Notes: generated by a model from the sequence alone, not told the origin. A stretch of 17,226 bases of DNA from an uncultured Eubacteriales bacterium (GCA_934462885.1 CAKSJC010000011.1:1-17226), one strand, 5' to 3'. Shown: positions 7,235 to 16,447, counted from the first letter of the stretch. Numbers and translations: made by a program.

Positions 7235-10152
7235 TGGCAACGAATTCTAATTCTATGTTCAGAGTGAGCCGGATCGCAAAGGACCTCGGAGTAAAGCCGA
7301 AGGAACTTTGCAATATGTTGGAGGAGCTGGGAGTTGTGGGAAAGACAAACTCTGCCACTCTCGAATCCGACGAACTGAACGTGCTCTTTGAGAGGATCAC
7401 ATCCGACGCAAAAATCCGTGATATTGACGGATATATGAGCGGAAAGACAAAAATCACTCTGCCTGAATCTCCCGAGCAGCGTGAAAAGCGTATTGAAGAA
7501 GAAAGAATAAAAGAGGAAGAGGCAGTTGCGGCAAAAGCAAAAGCGGAAGCCGAGGCGAGGGCAAAGGCAGAGGCTGAAGCGAAGGCAAAAGCAGAAGCCG
7601 AAGCGAAGGCAAAGGCAGAAGCCGAAGCGAAGGCAAAAGCGGAGGCTGAAGCAAAAGCAAAGGCAGAAGCCGAAGCAAAGGCAGAGGCTGAGGCGAAAGC
7701 AAAAGCGGAAGCTGAAGCTGAAGCAAAGAGCCGCCATCAGACAGAACAGAACAGACCTATGAATAATAATCAGAATCGTTTTGCATCAACACAGCAGAAC
7801 CGTACAAACGACGGAACAGGCAGATATAACTCAAACGACAGAGCGGGAGGAGCCAAAATCCCCGCACAGGGTCAAAGACCGCAGAATCAGACTCCCCGAC
7901 CGTCAGGAGACAGAAGCTTTAACGGCGACAGAACCTATTCCGGCGCACAGAGCAAGCCTCAGAGCGGATATGCCGGAGGACAGGGAACGCAGAGCAGACC
8001 CGGAGGTAAATTCGGCGCTCCCGGAGCCGGAGGACAGAACAGACCGTTCGACCGTCAGCAGAGCAAGCCGCAGAACGACAGATTCGGAGGACGCGATAAA
8101 GATTCCGGAAACGACAGAGCGCCTATCAAACCTCAGCCGAAGCCGAAATTCGAACAGGGTATCGAGCGCAAGCGCACGGGAAACGTTCGCGTGGTAGATA
8201 CGAGAACAACATCGGTCGACCTCTCCAAGTACGACGAGAGACTTGAAAGCTTTGCTCAGGGGCTTGAAGATAATCAGACTAACAAACAAAAGTTAAAGAA
8301 ACAGAATCAGCGCGGAGACAACAGAGGAACCGGCAAGAAAAACGATAAAGAACGCCTTGCAATGGAAAAAATCCGTCAGGCAAACCTTGAAAAAGCAAAG
8401 AAACAGCCTCTGAAAATAACGCTTCCGGACGAGATATCGGTAGGAGAACTCGCGCAGCGCTTAAAGATAACTGCGGCGGACTGCATAAAGAGACTCATGC
8501 TCATGGGAGTTATGGCGACAGTAAACCAGATAGTCGATTTTGATACCGCGTACCTCATAGCGGACGAACTCGGCGCGCAGGTAACGCGCGAAGTAAAGGT
8601 GACGATCGAAGAAAAACTCTTCGCCGAAGAGGACGCAGGTGATGAAGCTCTTGTAATGAGAGCGCCTATCGTGTGCGTAATGGGACACGTCGACCACGGT
8701 AAGACTTCTATCCTCGACGCTATCCGCCATACGAACGTAACGAGCGGAGAAGCGGGAGGAATTACTCAGCATATAGGCGCGTACCGCGTATCGGTAGACG
8801 GACGCGATATTACGTTCCTTGATACTCCCGGTCACGAAGCGTTTACGGCAATGCGCGCACGCGGCGCACAATGCACCGATATAGCTATTCTCGTCGTAGC
8901 CGGAGACGACGGCATAATGCCGCAGACCGTAGAGGCTATAAATCACGCGAAAGCGGCGGGAGTCGATATAATAGTAGCGATAAATAAGATGGATAAGCCG
9001 CACGCAAACGCCGAACAGGTAAAGACCGAGCTTACGAAATACGGACTTGTGCCGGAAGAATGGGGCGGAGACGTTATGTGCGTTCCCGTATCCGCACACA
9101 CCGGAATGGGAATATCTGACCTTCTCGACGATATACTTCTCATCGCCGAGATGAAAGAATATAAGGCTAACCCGCAAAAGAGAGCAAAGGGCGTTATCAT
9201 TGAAGCTAAACTTGATAAAGGACGCGGACCTGTCGCGACGGTTCTCGTACAGGACGGTACGCTCAAATCGGGAGATATCGTGATAGCCGGCACGTCGGTC
9301 GGACGTGTAAGAGCCATGACGAACGATCGGGGACAACTTCTTGAAACGGCGGGTCCGTCGGTTCCTGTTGAGATAATAGGACTTTCGGAAGTTCCGCTTG
9401 CAGGAGACGAGTTTAACGCCGTGGAAGACGAGCGCATGGCGCGCGAGCTTGCCGATCAGAGACGCGAAAAAGCAAAAGAAGAACAGTTCAAGCTCAACTC
9501 AAAGGTAAGCCTCGACGACTTGTTTGCACAGATATCCGACGGAGTAAAAGAGCTTAATATCATTGTAAAAGCGGACGTAGGCGGTTCTGCCGAAGCCGTT
9601 AAAGCGTCTCTTGAAAAGATATCGACAGACGAAGTTAAGGTAAAGGTCATCCACGCGGCGGTCGGCGGTATCAGAGAATCCGACGTAATGTTCGCAGCCG
9701 CTTCAAACGCGATCATCGTAGGATTCAACGTGCGCCCCGATAAGAGCGCGCTTGATTCCGCAGAACGTCAGAATGTAGATATCCGCACATACCGCATCAT
9801 TTACGAGTGCATCGAAGAGATCACCGCGGCAATGAAGGGTATGCTTGCGCCGACGTACAAAGAAGTGCTTCAGGGACACATCGACGTCCGTCAGGTCATC
9901 AAAGTTCCGGGAGTGGGATATATCGCCGGCTCTTACGTACAGGACGGTAAGGTCACACGTCAGTCGCAGATCAGAATCGTCCGCGACGGAGTGGTGATCA
10001 TGGAAGATAAGATATCCTCACTGAGACGCTTCAAGGACGACGTTAAGGAAGTCGCGGCAGGATACGAGTGCGGTATCGGATTGGAAAAATGCACCGATAT
10101 CCACGAGGGCGATATTCTTGAGTCTTATATTATGGAAGAAGTCGCAAGATAA
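7234..10152 (+). CDS. infB: Translation initiation factor IF-2
   Basis: IF2 is the GTPase that brings initiator fMet-tRNA to the 30S subunit and promotes subunit joining. The 972-residue protein has an IF2_N domain (about 8-55) and a highly charged helix made of eight-residue KAKAEAEA units (101-165). An unstructured Q/N/G/R-rich linker (166-390) follows, then a second IF2_N-like domain (about 392-450). The G domain has G1 GHVDHGKT 484-491, G3 DTPGHE 530-535, G4 NKMD 584-587 and G5 SAH 620-622. Domains II, III and the C-terminal fMet-tRNA-binding C2 domain follow. All GTPase motifs are intact. The start overlaps the ylxQ stop (TAATG), so translation is probably coupled, and AAAGGA lies upstream. 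It is the last gene of the operon. Confidence 0.98.
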   Translation: MATNSNSMFRVSRIAKDLGVKPKELCNMLEELGVVGKTNSATLESDELNVLFERITSDAKIRDIDGYMSGKTKITLPESPEQREKRIEEERIKEEEAVAAKAKAEAEARAKAEAEAKAKAEAEAKAKAEAEAKAKAEAEAKAKAEAEAKAEAEAKAKAEAEAEAKSRHQTEQNRPMNNNQNRFASTQQNRTNDGTGRYNSNDRAGGAKIPAQGQRPQNQTPRPSGDRSFNGDRTYSGAQSKPQSGYAGGQGTQSRPGGKFGAPGAGGQNRPFDRQQSKPQNDRFGGRDKDSGNDRAPIKPQPKPKFEQGIERKRTGNVRVVDTRTTSVDLSKYDERLESFAQGLEDNQTNKQKLKKQNQRGDNRGTGKKNDKERLAMEKIRQANLEKAKKQPLKITLPDEISVGELAQRLKITAADCIKRLMLMGVMATVNQIVDFDTAYLIADELGAQVTREVKVTIEEKLFAEEDAGDEALVMRAPIVCVMGHVDHGKTSILDAIRHTNVTSGEAGGITQHIGAYRVSVDGRDITFLDTPGHEAFTAMRARGAQCTDIAILVVAGDDGIMPQTVEAINHAKAAGVDIIVAINKMDKPHANAEQVKTELTKYGLVPEEWGGDVMCVPVSAHTGMGISDLLDDILLIAEMKEYKANPQKRAKGVIIEAKLDKGRGPVATVLVQDGTLKSGDIVIAGTSVGRVRAMTNDRGQLLETAGPSVPVEIIGLSEVPLAGDEFNAVEDERMARELADQRREKAKEEQFKLNSKVSLDDLFAQISDGVKELNIIVKADVGGSAEAVKASLEKISTDEVKVKVIHAAVGGIRESDVMFAAASNAIIVGFNVRPDKSALDSAERQNVDIRTYRIIYECIEEITAAMKGMLAPTYKEVLQGHIDVRQVIKVPGVGYIAGSYVQDGKVTRQSQIRIVRDGVVIMEDKISSLRRFKDDVKEVAAGYECGIGLEKCTDIHEGDILESYIMEEVAR
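7531..7729 (+). repeat. In-gene 24-nt repeat coding KAKAEAEA units in infB
   Basis: Seven eight-codon units (KAKAEAEA, one with R for K) and one six-codon unit lie in tandem within the IF2 linker (residues 101-162). Synonymous GCA/GCG/GCC and GAA/GAG changes break the DNA repeat while the protein repeat is kept. The expected product is a long single alpha helix or coiled coil with alternating charge. Confidence 0.9.
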
Positions 10153-10343
10153 CGAACACGTTATCGGAGAGCGTTTTTTTCGACTTACAGATGAAGCCGC
10201 CGCAGACAAAAAACGCAAAAATTTTCGGGAAAAGTTTTAGGCGATCCGCACGGAAGTCTTATCCTGAAAGCTCGGCGGGAAATCTTTCCGGAAGCTTCTC
10301 GGAAAAATCGCGGATGCGGATATGTTTTGGTTATATTGTTCGG

Positions 10344-10377
10344 AGAGATACTCATTGCATAATGGGTATCTCTTTTT
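10344..10377 (+). terminator. Intrinsic terminator after infB
   Basis: AGAGATACTCAT (10344-10355) pairs with ATGGGTATCTCT (10362-10373) over 12 base pairs, with one G-T, around TGCATA. Five Ts in all end the second arm and follow it (10373-10377). It lies 191 bases after the infB stop and would end the rimP-infB transcript. The stretch from 10153 to 10343 holds no gene I can support; its ATCCGC and GCGGAT words could pair. Confidence 0.85.
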
Positions 10378-10411
10378 GGTATGACGCCCATATCCACGCG
10401 CCGGACGCTTG

Positions 10412-10440
10412 TTGACAACAGGGGAGGTATATGATAAAAT
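10412..10440 (+). promoter_or_regulatory. Promoter of GH95 gene
   Basis: A perfect TTGACA at 10412-10417, 17-base spacer, and TAAAAT at 10435-10440 preceded by TG and one base (extended -10). It lies directly downstream of the infB terminator and about 35 bases ahead of the chosen GH95 start. Confidence 0.8.
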
Positions 10441-10475
10441 TATGATAAATAATGCATATAAAGAGATTTTTATAT

Positions 10476-12755
10476 ATGGAAAAAACGGAGCTTTTTTATA
10501 ACAAGCCCGCCGCCGCGTGGACGGAAGCGCTTCCTGTCGGAAACGGCAGACTCGGCGCGATGGTATACGGCGGCGCCGAACGCGAGATTATACAGTTTAA
10601 CGAAGAATCGCTGTGGGACGGAAGATTTGACAAAAATGCGGATAATCCCGACTGCGCCGCGCACCTCTCCGAGATAAGGAAAGCGATATTTGACGGAGAC
10701 TGCGCGCGCGGAGAGTCTCTTTGCGGAAAATATCTCGTTTGCCGCGGAGAGGGAAGCGGAGAGGGTCACGGTTTCGGAAAAGACTACGGTTCTTTTCAGT
10801 CGGCAGGCGAACTGCACGCCGATTTTTCCGACGGTGAGGTAAAACACTACCGCAGAACCCTTGATATAAACACCGGACTCTCAGCCGTAACATACGTGAA
10901 GAACGGAGTGCGCCATACAAACTATGTGTTTGCGTCGTTCTCGCGCGGGATCGTATTTTGCAGATTCGAGGCGGATGGGGAATTTGACGTAAAATTTTCA
11001 TGGAATCACCCCTCGGCTGAGATAACATATACCGAAAACTCAATATCCGTTAAAAAAGCGTTCGAAAAATCGCTCGCATACGCAGCTTACGCGCATATCT
11101 CGCACGACGCGGGCGAAGCGCGCGCGGCGGAGGACGGAGTAATCCTTTCCGGAATACGTAAAGCGGATATCTTTATCGATATCAGAACGACCTATGTAAA
11201 ACCGAACGCCTCCGGATTCCCGATTCCCGAAAACGACCCGGAAATTCCGTATCGGGAGTGCGTCGACTGCGTGAAAAAAGCGTCGTGCCGTACGCCGGAA
11301 GAGCTGTACGGCGAGAGCGCGCGGATACTTTCGGAGATAATCGGACGTTCGAATATAGAGCTTGATATAAAAGAAAGATCGGCGGAGCTTTTGCCTGTCG
11401 ACGAAAGAATAGAGAGAGTACGCAGAGGCGAACGGGACGACTCGCTCATTCTGACATATTTCCGATTCGGGAAATATCTGTTGGCGTCGTCGTCGTATAA
11501 CTGCGCCCTTCCCGCGAATTTGCAGGGGATTTGGTCAGGCGAGTACGATACGAAATGGTCCGCCGATTACCACATAAACATAAATCTCCAGATGAACTAT
11601 TGGATAGCCGAAGTGTGCGGTATGCCGGAACTTACCGTGCCAATGCTCGAATACGTGAGATTTATCTCGGAGCACGGAAAAAGAACCGCGAAAATACAGT
11701 ACGGCATGAACGGCTGGGTCGCGCATACCATAACGAATCCGTGGGGCTTCACCGCGCCCGGAGAGGAAGCCTCGTGGGGATCGTTCATGTGCGCGGGAGC
11801 GTGGTGCGTGCTTCATATATGGGAGAGGTACCTCTTTTCGAACGACGTTTCGGTGCTTTGCGAATACTACGACGTCATAAAGTCGTCATGCGAGTTTTTC
11901 CTTGATTTTCTCACCGAAGACCCGAAGAGCGGATATCTCGTGACTTGTCCGTCGAATTCACCGGAAAACTCGTATATATCGGACGGAAAAGAGTATTCCG
12001 TGTGCGCAGGCCCCGCGATGGACAGCGAAATAATAAGAGAACTGTTTTCGGCTGCGGAAAAAACCTGTCTGATTCTGGAAAGAGACGCCGCTTTTGCGGA
12101 TAAGCTCCGCGAAACGGCTGCAAAGCTGCCGCCCGTCAAAGCAGGCAAGAACGGCGGGATCATGGAGTGGATGCACGATTATGAAGAAGCCGAACCGGGA
12201 CACAGACATATTTCACACCTGTTCGCACTCTATCCTGCCGCGCAGATAAACGATTCTACGCCGGAGTTAAAAAAAGCGGCGGAGATAACTCTTGAAAAAC
12301 GTCTCTCGGCAGGAGGCGGACATACGGGCTGGTCGAGAGCGTACATAGTTCTTCTCTACGCGCGCCTCGGGAGAGGGGATAAGTGCCTTTCTCACCTTGA
12401 CGCGCTTATCGGAAAGTCAACTCTTCCGAATATGCTCGATAATCACCCGCCTTTCCAGATAGACGGAAATTTCGGCGGCGCGGCAGGCATTGCGGAAATG
12501 CTTCTTCAGAGCGGAAACGGGGAAATCACTCTCCTGCCTGCTCTTCCGTCTGCGGAAAACTGGCAAAACGGCTCGTTTGAAGGACTGCGCGCGCGCGGCG
12601 GAATAAAAGCCTCGTGCGAGTGGAGACGCGGGAAAGTTACAAAATATTCTCTTTACAGCGATTCGGATAAAACCGTTACGGTGCGCGCGAACGGAAAAAT
12701 GCGGACGGTAACGATTGCCGCGGGAACTTCCGCCGCTTTCGAGACGCTTTTCTGA
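10476..12755 (+). CDS. Glycoside hydrolase family 95, probable alpha-L-fucosidase
   Basis: GH95 enzymes hydrolyse alpha-1,2-linked L-fucose (some act on L-galactose) from glycans by an inverting mechanism. The 759-residue protein opens with the family's ALPVGNGRLGAMVYGG (18-33) and NEESLW. It then has ANLQGIWSGEY (347-357), HININLQMNYW (366-376), HRHISHLFALYP, GHTGWSRAY and HPPFQIDGNFGGAAG. By comparison with Bifidobacterium AfcA the catalytic set would be N368, N370, D663 and E564 (in IMEW); all are present. There is no signal peptide, so it should act in the cytoplasm on imported fucosyl-oligosaccharides, but no transporter is in view. ATG 10476 is preferred over ATG 10452 because AAAGAG precedes it and similarity begins there. 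It has its own strong promoter. Substrate (fucose versus galactose) is not settled by sequence alone. Confidence 0.93.
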   Translation: MEKTELFYNKPAAAWTEALPVGNGRLGAMVYGGAEREIIQFNEESLWDGRFDKNADNPDCAAHLSEIRKAIFDGDCARGESLCGKYLVCRGEGSGEGHGFGKDYGSFQSAGELHADFSDGEVKHYRRTLDINTGLSAVTYVKNGVRHTNYVFASFSRGIVFCRFEADGEFDVKFSWNHPSAEITYTENSISVKKAFEKSLAYAAYAHISHDAGEARAAEDGVILSGIRKADIFIDIRTTYVKPNASGFPIPENDPEIPYRECVDCVKKASCRTPEELYGESARILSEIIGRSNIELDIKERSAELLPVDERIERVRRGERDDSLILTYFRFGKYLLASSSYNCALPANLQGIWSGEYDTKWSADYHININLQMNYWIAEVCGMPELTVPMLEYVRFISEHGKRTAKIQYGMNGWVAHTITNPWGFTAPGEEASWGSFMCAGAWCVLHIWERYLFSNDVSVLCEYYDVIKSSCEFFLDFLTEDPKSGYLVTCPSNSPENSYISDGKEYSVCAGPAMDSEIIRELFSAAEKTCLILERDAAFADKLRETAAKLPPVKAGKNGGIMEWMHDYEEAEPGHRHISHLFALYPAAQINDSTPELKKAAEITLEKRLSAGGGHTGWSRAYIVLLYARLGRGDKCLSHLDALIGKSTLPNMLDNHPPFQIDGNFGGAAGIAEMLLQSGNGEITLLPALPSAENWQNGSFEGLRARGGIKASCEWRRGKVTKYSLYSDSDKTVTVRANGKMRTVTIAAGTSAAFETLF

Positions 12756-12817
12756 CGCGCCGCACGGATAACGCCGACGGAGCGTTCCGCTCACAGAACA
12801 GCGTTCTGACGCGCCGC
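12750..12817 (+). repeat. 14-bp direct repeat and hairpin downstream of GH95
   Basis: TTCTGACGCGCCGC occurs at 12750-12763, spanning the GH95 stop codon, and again at 12804-12817. The second copy overlaps a perfect 6-bp hairpin, CAGAAC/GTTCTG (12794-12799 with 12803-12808) around AGC. No T run follows, so this is not a standard terminator. The rest of the 12756-12973 gap is G+C-rich without a clear promoter. Confidence 0.7.
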
Positions 12818-12973
12818 GCAAGCAGCGATGTTCGATCGCCCGCGCGAAATCCGAGGTCCGCGCAGCCTGTCTCAAACCCGACGCCCGGAAATTTTTTGTC
12901 TCTTTCGGGAAGAAACCGCCCATTACTCTCCATGCGCCGCCTGCCTGAACTCGAATATCCGAAAAAAGGTGCG

Positions 12974-15900
12974 ATGAACTTTATGAAAAACGCTTTCAGA
13001 TATATTTTTATTCTTGCATTGTGCGCCGCGGCGCTGTTTTTGTGCGCCGGAAATATTTTTGCGGCAAACGAAGAGAAAATACTTTCTTTTTCACATTCCG
13101 GATACAGCGGAAGCGAAAACGAGTTCGCTCCCGACGGCGGACTGCGCCTTTCGGACGACAACCGCCAGTGGACGGCGCACGGATGCGCCGTAAAAAAGAA
13201 AAATATCGAAAAAAACGGTTATTCCGTTATGAATTTTGATATCGTGAAGCTTGAGGGCTCGTCTTACGTGTCGCTGACCCTGCCTGTCGGCGCGGATATC
13301 ACCGATACAGATACCGTAACTTTCGGCATAAAGATAGACTCGGACAAAGAACTGAGATACGGCGTTACCGCCGTTCTTCTGACCGACGGAACATGCGCCT
13401 CCTCCACGTGCGGAGTGATATCGGATGAAATAAACGACTCCGCCGATTGGAATATGATATATATTGACACCTCTTCTCTTGACGGAGAACTGCGATTTCT
13501 CTCGATAGTCATTTCTTCCGAGGATATGCCTCTCCCGTACAGCGTGTCCGTATCCACACCGATGGGACTTGCGGAACGCGCGGCCGGGTTCAGGCGCGCC
13601 GACGCATATATGACCGACGGTTTTTTCGCATCCGCCGGAGAAGTCGACCGCGATAACGGAACCGTTCTGCCCGATGAAAACGGAAAAGCGTATATTTCCG
13701 GCTCTTTCATTTCTGCGGGAACGGTGTGCGGAGACACATATTTTGAAGTATCGGCACTCGGCATTTCGTCTGGAAATATGACTCTCGGCGTTATATGCGG
13801 AGAGGGAGACAGCGTATCCGAAATATACACGAAAAAAGTTTCCGTAACGGATTCAGACGACGGAGTTTTCGTTTTTCCGACGGAGATAAACAGCCGCATC
13901 GTTTCATACAGCCTTTCGTTTGACAACATAGAGTGCGACGGATCTTTTAAAATATCGAAAGTCAGAGTTTTCTCGGACGGAGAGGAAAATATTACCCGTT
14001 CTCCGCTCGGAAGCGTAACTTCCGTAATACGTGAAAACGACAGCGTATTTTTTTCGGGAGTTATGGAAAGAGAGTCCGTAAATAAATACGCCGGAGGAAA
14101 GCTCGGCTTTTTCACCGTGTTCGGAAACGACAGAGGAGATATAACAAAAGCGGTAAAGCTTGCGGAAATAAATCTTACGACAAAGTTTGAGTTTACGCTC
14201 GATCTGTCGGCGTATAAAGACCTTGCGGACACATATATGTTTTTCGCGGCGGTCGTCGAAAAAAACGGGGATATAATACCGTTTTCTCTGCCGCGCTACG
14301 CTGACCGCGATGTAAAAGCTCCCGCAGAAGAAAAAAGCGCGTCATGCCTCGGATTCTGCAACGCGGCGTCGGCAGGAGCTTTCGAATCTAACGCCTCATA
14401 CGTTATAGTCGACGTTTCGCTCGATAAGTTTTTCACTCAGGGAAGCGCGTCAGCAGGCGGAACGGCTCCGTACGCTTCATATGTGAAAAAAAGCTCGGGA
14501 ACCCTTACCGCGGAAAGCCGCGGGAATCTTTACTGCGACTACTCGCATTTGAAAGATCTCGACCGTGAGATAGGCTTCTATACTTCCGCCGGAATGAACG
14601 TTTATCTCTGTCTTAAAACGGAGCGGAAGATACAGGGCTTTACATTTGACGAAAAACAGGCGTCGAACTATACTCCGAAACCGGACGATCCGGACTCCGC
14701 CGCAAAATATGCGGCTATCGTCGGATTTCTCGCGGAAAGATATCCCGATATCGACGGCTTTGTCATGGGAACGGGCGTAAACCGCGCGACGAAAACGGGA
14801 TGCAGCATTTCCCTGTCCGAAGCGCGTTTTGCGGAGCTGTTTGCGGAGCTTTGCCGAATTACGTACAACGCCGCCTCCGAATCAATTCCCGGAGTGTCGG
14901 TGATAATCCCGTTTGACAGAAGCGCGACGGATGTAAATTACAAAACCCTCGCTATAATGCTTTCCGACAAGCTTTCGGATATGGGAGGCATACCGATAAG
15001 CTTTATGTACAGCTCAAGCTCGGCTGACGTGGACTTCACTTCGCAGAACTCGATAACAAAGACTCTTTCCGAACTCGGCATAGACGTCGTTCGGGATTAT
15101 ATGTACCTCTATGAGCCGAAATATTCGTATATTTACGGAGAATATCTGACGTATGCGAAAACCGAACCGGAGCCGCTTGACTTTCAGCAGTACTTTGCGG
15201 ATATCTGCGAGGTATACGTTACCTTATGCGAACAGAATAAAGTCCGCGCCGCATTCATATCTCTGAGAAGTATAGGAGGAGGGGTCGGACAGGACTTTTA
15301 TCTTGCGGTAAAGAATATAGATCCGGCGGGAACAAACGAAACGACGTTCGACTTTTATGCGGAAAGCGGAGGAGACGGTTCTCAGACCGGAGAGTATACG
15401 CTGTGGGATTTTTCGGATAAGTATTATCCTCTCGGATTTATCGCGGGAGACGGAATATCCTCATCGTCTACGGAATACAGCGAGCTTTTCAGCGCCGAAA
15501 GCGGAAAATATACGAGAGTTCTTCGCTCTGTGTTCACTCTTTTAAACAAGAATACCTCTACGGCGGGGATAATACTTAAAAATCTTCCGCAGACGTCGGA
15601 CATATCAAATATTGACGGTATTTCATTGAGATGCTCCCTTTCGGAGGCTGCGAACATTTCTAAAAACGCGGACGACTCCGGGAATACGGAAAGCGGTGAG
15701 GAATCACTTCGCGCAAACGTAGTCGTGGTTCTCGGAAATAACGATTTTCGCGCCGAGTATCTTCTTGAGAACGTGCCGCACGATGAAATATTCGATATTC
15801 GCTGCGATCTGCGCGAATATGAGCATTCGGATAAGATAGACTACATAGGAATAATGGTTTATGCAAACCGCGAGGTCGTGTTTGACCTTTCGAAAGTCAC

Positions 15901-16126
15901 TGTGACAAGCGAAACGCTTGACTCAGACGAGCTTAAAGAGCTTGTTCTGGAGAAGGCGGGCGTGCAGAACGTAAGAGACATACGTAACGAGATAATTATC
16001 TTTGCCGTGATAGTTTCCGTGAGCGCGTCGGTGATTCTTGTGCTTGTAAGGCGCGATCGTGAAGAAGCGGCTGCAAAACGAGCGGAAGAAAAAAACGGAC
16101 AGAAAACCATGAGAATGAAGAGATGA
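12974..16126 (+). CDS. Secreted, membrane-anchored large protein with central barrel-like domain (DUF5722-like?)
   Basis: A 1050-residue protein with a signal peptide (hydrophobic residues 10-29, likely cut near FAA at 29-31). A long extracytoplasmic part is followed by one C-terminal membrane helix (about 1005-1025) and a charged tail ending RMKR. The first 450 residues look beta-rich, like galactose-binding or carbohydrate-binding modules. Residues 470-780 look like an alpha/beta barrel, with YVIVDVSLD, LYCDYSHL, GMNVYLCL, DGFVMGTGVN and AFISLRSIGGG. These recall DUF5722 glycosidase-like proteins, a tentative match from memory. A second jelly-roll-like domain follows. I cannot assign catalytic residues. 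ATG 12974 follows AAAAAAGG by four bases. The upstream frame is open to 12896 but would bury the signal peptide. It lies 218 bases after the GH95 gene; a role in host or dietary glycan use is a guess from that context. Confidence 0.8.
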   Translation: MNFMKNAFRYIFILALCAAALFLCAGNIFAANEEKILSFSHSGYSGSENEFAPDGGLRLSDDNRQWTAHGCAVKKKNIEKNGYSVMNFDIVKLEGSSYVSLTLPVGADITDTDTVTFGIKIDSDKELRYGVTAVLLTDGTCASSTCGVISDEINDSADWNMIYIDTSSLDGELRFLSIVISSEDMPLPYSVSVSTPMGLAERAAGFRRADAYMTDGFFASAGEVDRDNGTVLPDENGKAYISGSFISAGTVCGDTYFEVSALGISSGNMTLGVICGEGDSVSEIYTKKVSVTDSDDGVFVFPTEINSRIVSYSLSFDNIECDGSFKISKVRVFSDGEENITRSPLGSVTSVIRENDSVFFSGVMERESVNKYAGGKLGFFTVFGNDRGDITKAVKLAEINLTTKFEFTLDLSAYKDLADTYMFFAAVVEKNGDIIPFSLPRYADRDVKAPAEEKSASCLGFCNAASAGAFESNASYVIVDVSLDKFFTQGSASAGGTAPYASYVKKSSGTLTAESRGNLYCDYSHLKDLDREIGFYTSAGMNVYLCLKTERKIQGFTFDEKQASNYTPKPDDPDSAAKYAAIVGFLAERYPDIDGFVMGTGVNRATKTGCSISLSEARFAELFAELCRITYNAASESIPGVSVIIPFDRSATDVNYKTLAIMLSDKLSDMGGIPISFMYSSSSADVDFTSQNSITKTLSELGIDVVRDYMYLYEPKYSYIYGEYLTYAKTEPEPLDFQQYFADICEVYVTLCEQNKVRAAFISLRSIGGGVGQDFYLAVKNIDPAGTNETTFDFYAESGGDGSQTGEYTLWDFSDKYYPLGFIAGDGISSSSTEYSELFSAESGKYTRVLRSVFTLLNKNTSTAGIILKNLPQTSDISNIDGISLRCSLSEAANISKNADDSGNTESGEESLRANVVVVLGNNDFRAEYLLENVPHDEIFDIRCDLREYEHSDKIDYIGIMVYANREVVFDLSKVTVTSETLDSDELKELVLEKAGVQNVRDIRNEIIIFAVIVSVSASVILVLVRRDREEAAAKRAEEKNGQKTMRMKR

Positions 16127-16132
16127 GCCCCG

Positions 16133-16412
16133 AGTGGGGATGATTTACAATTTGCAAATAAAGAAAACCGCCCCACTTCCGAGGTTGCGCATACGCGCAA
16201 CCTCCGAGGTATAGCTTTACTTTTAAGTGGGGATGATTTACAATTTGCAAATAAAGAAAACCGCCCCACTTCCGAGGTTGCGCATACGCGCAACCTCCGA
16301 GGTATAGCTTTACTTTTAAGCGGGGATAATGTGCAATTTATAAATAAAGAAAACCGCCCCACTCCCGGAGGTTGGCGCATACGCGCAACCTCCGGGGCAT
16401 AGCCTTACTTTC
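16133..16412 (+). repeat. 93-bp tandem repeat array (right), three copies of the same two-hairpin element
   Basis: Units begin at 16133, 16226 and 16319, again a 93-bp period. Stem 1 is AGTGGGG/CCCCACT (16133-16139 with 16171-16177; 16226-16232 with 16264-16270). Stem 2 is GAGGTTGCGC/GCGCAACCTC around ATAC (16181-16204; 16274-16297). In the third unit stem 2 is 13 base pairs with one bulged G (16365-16395), and stem 1 has one mismatch (AGCGGGG). The reverse complement matches the left array through both stems and the A-rich linker (ATAAAGAAAACCG here, CTAAAGAAAACCA there), so it is the same family inverted. It starts seven bases after the stop of the preceding gene. The whole 16127-16447 interval contains only this array and a short A-rich lead into the next gene. 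Confidence 0.95.
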
Positions 16413-16447
16413 GAATTAAAACAAAAGCGAAAAAGGTCAAAATTAAG

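Noticed and set aside
7066..7737. Leftward frame rich in Cys, Leu and Phe antisense to infB
   Set aside because: Its repetitive sequence is the complement of the KAKAEAEA-coding repeat; infB on the other strand is certain.
8461..9336. 291-residue leftward frame within the IF2 G domain
   Set aside because: It is antisense to highly conserved GTPase motifs and shows no start signals.
15859..16380. Leftward open frame across the right repeat array and the 3' end of the large gene
   Set aside because: It overlaps a well-supported gene on the other strand and consists mainly of repeat translation.
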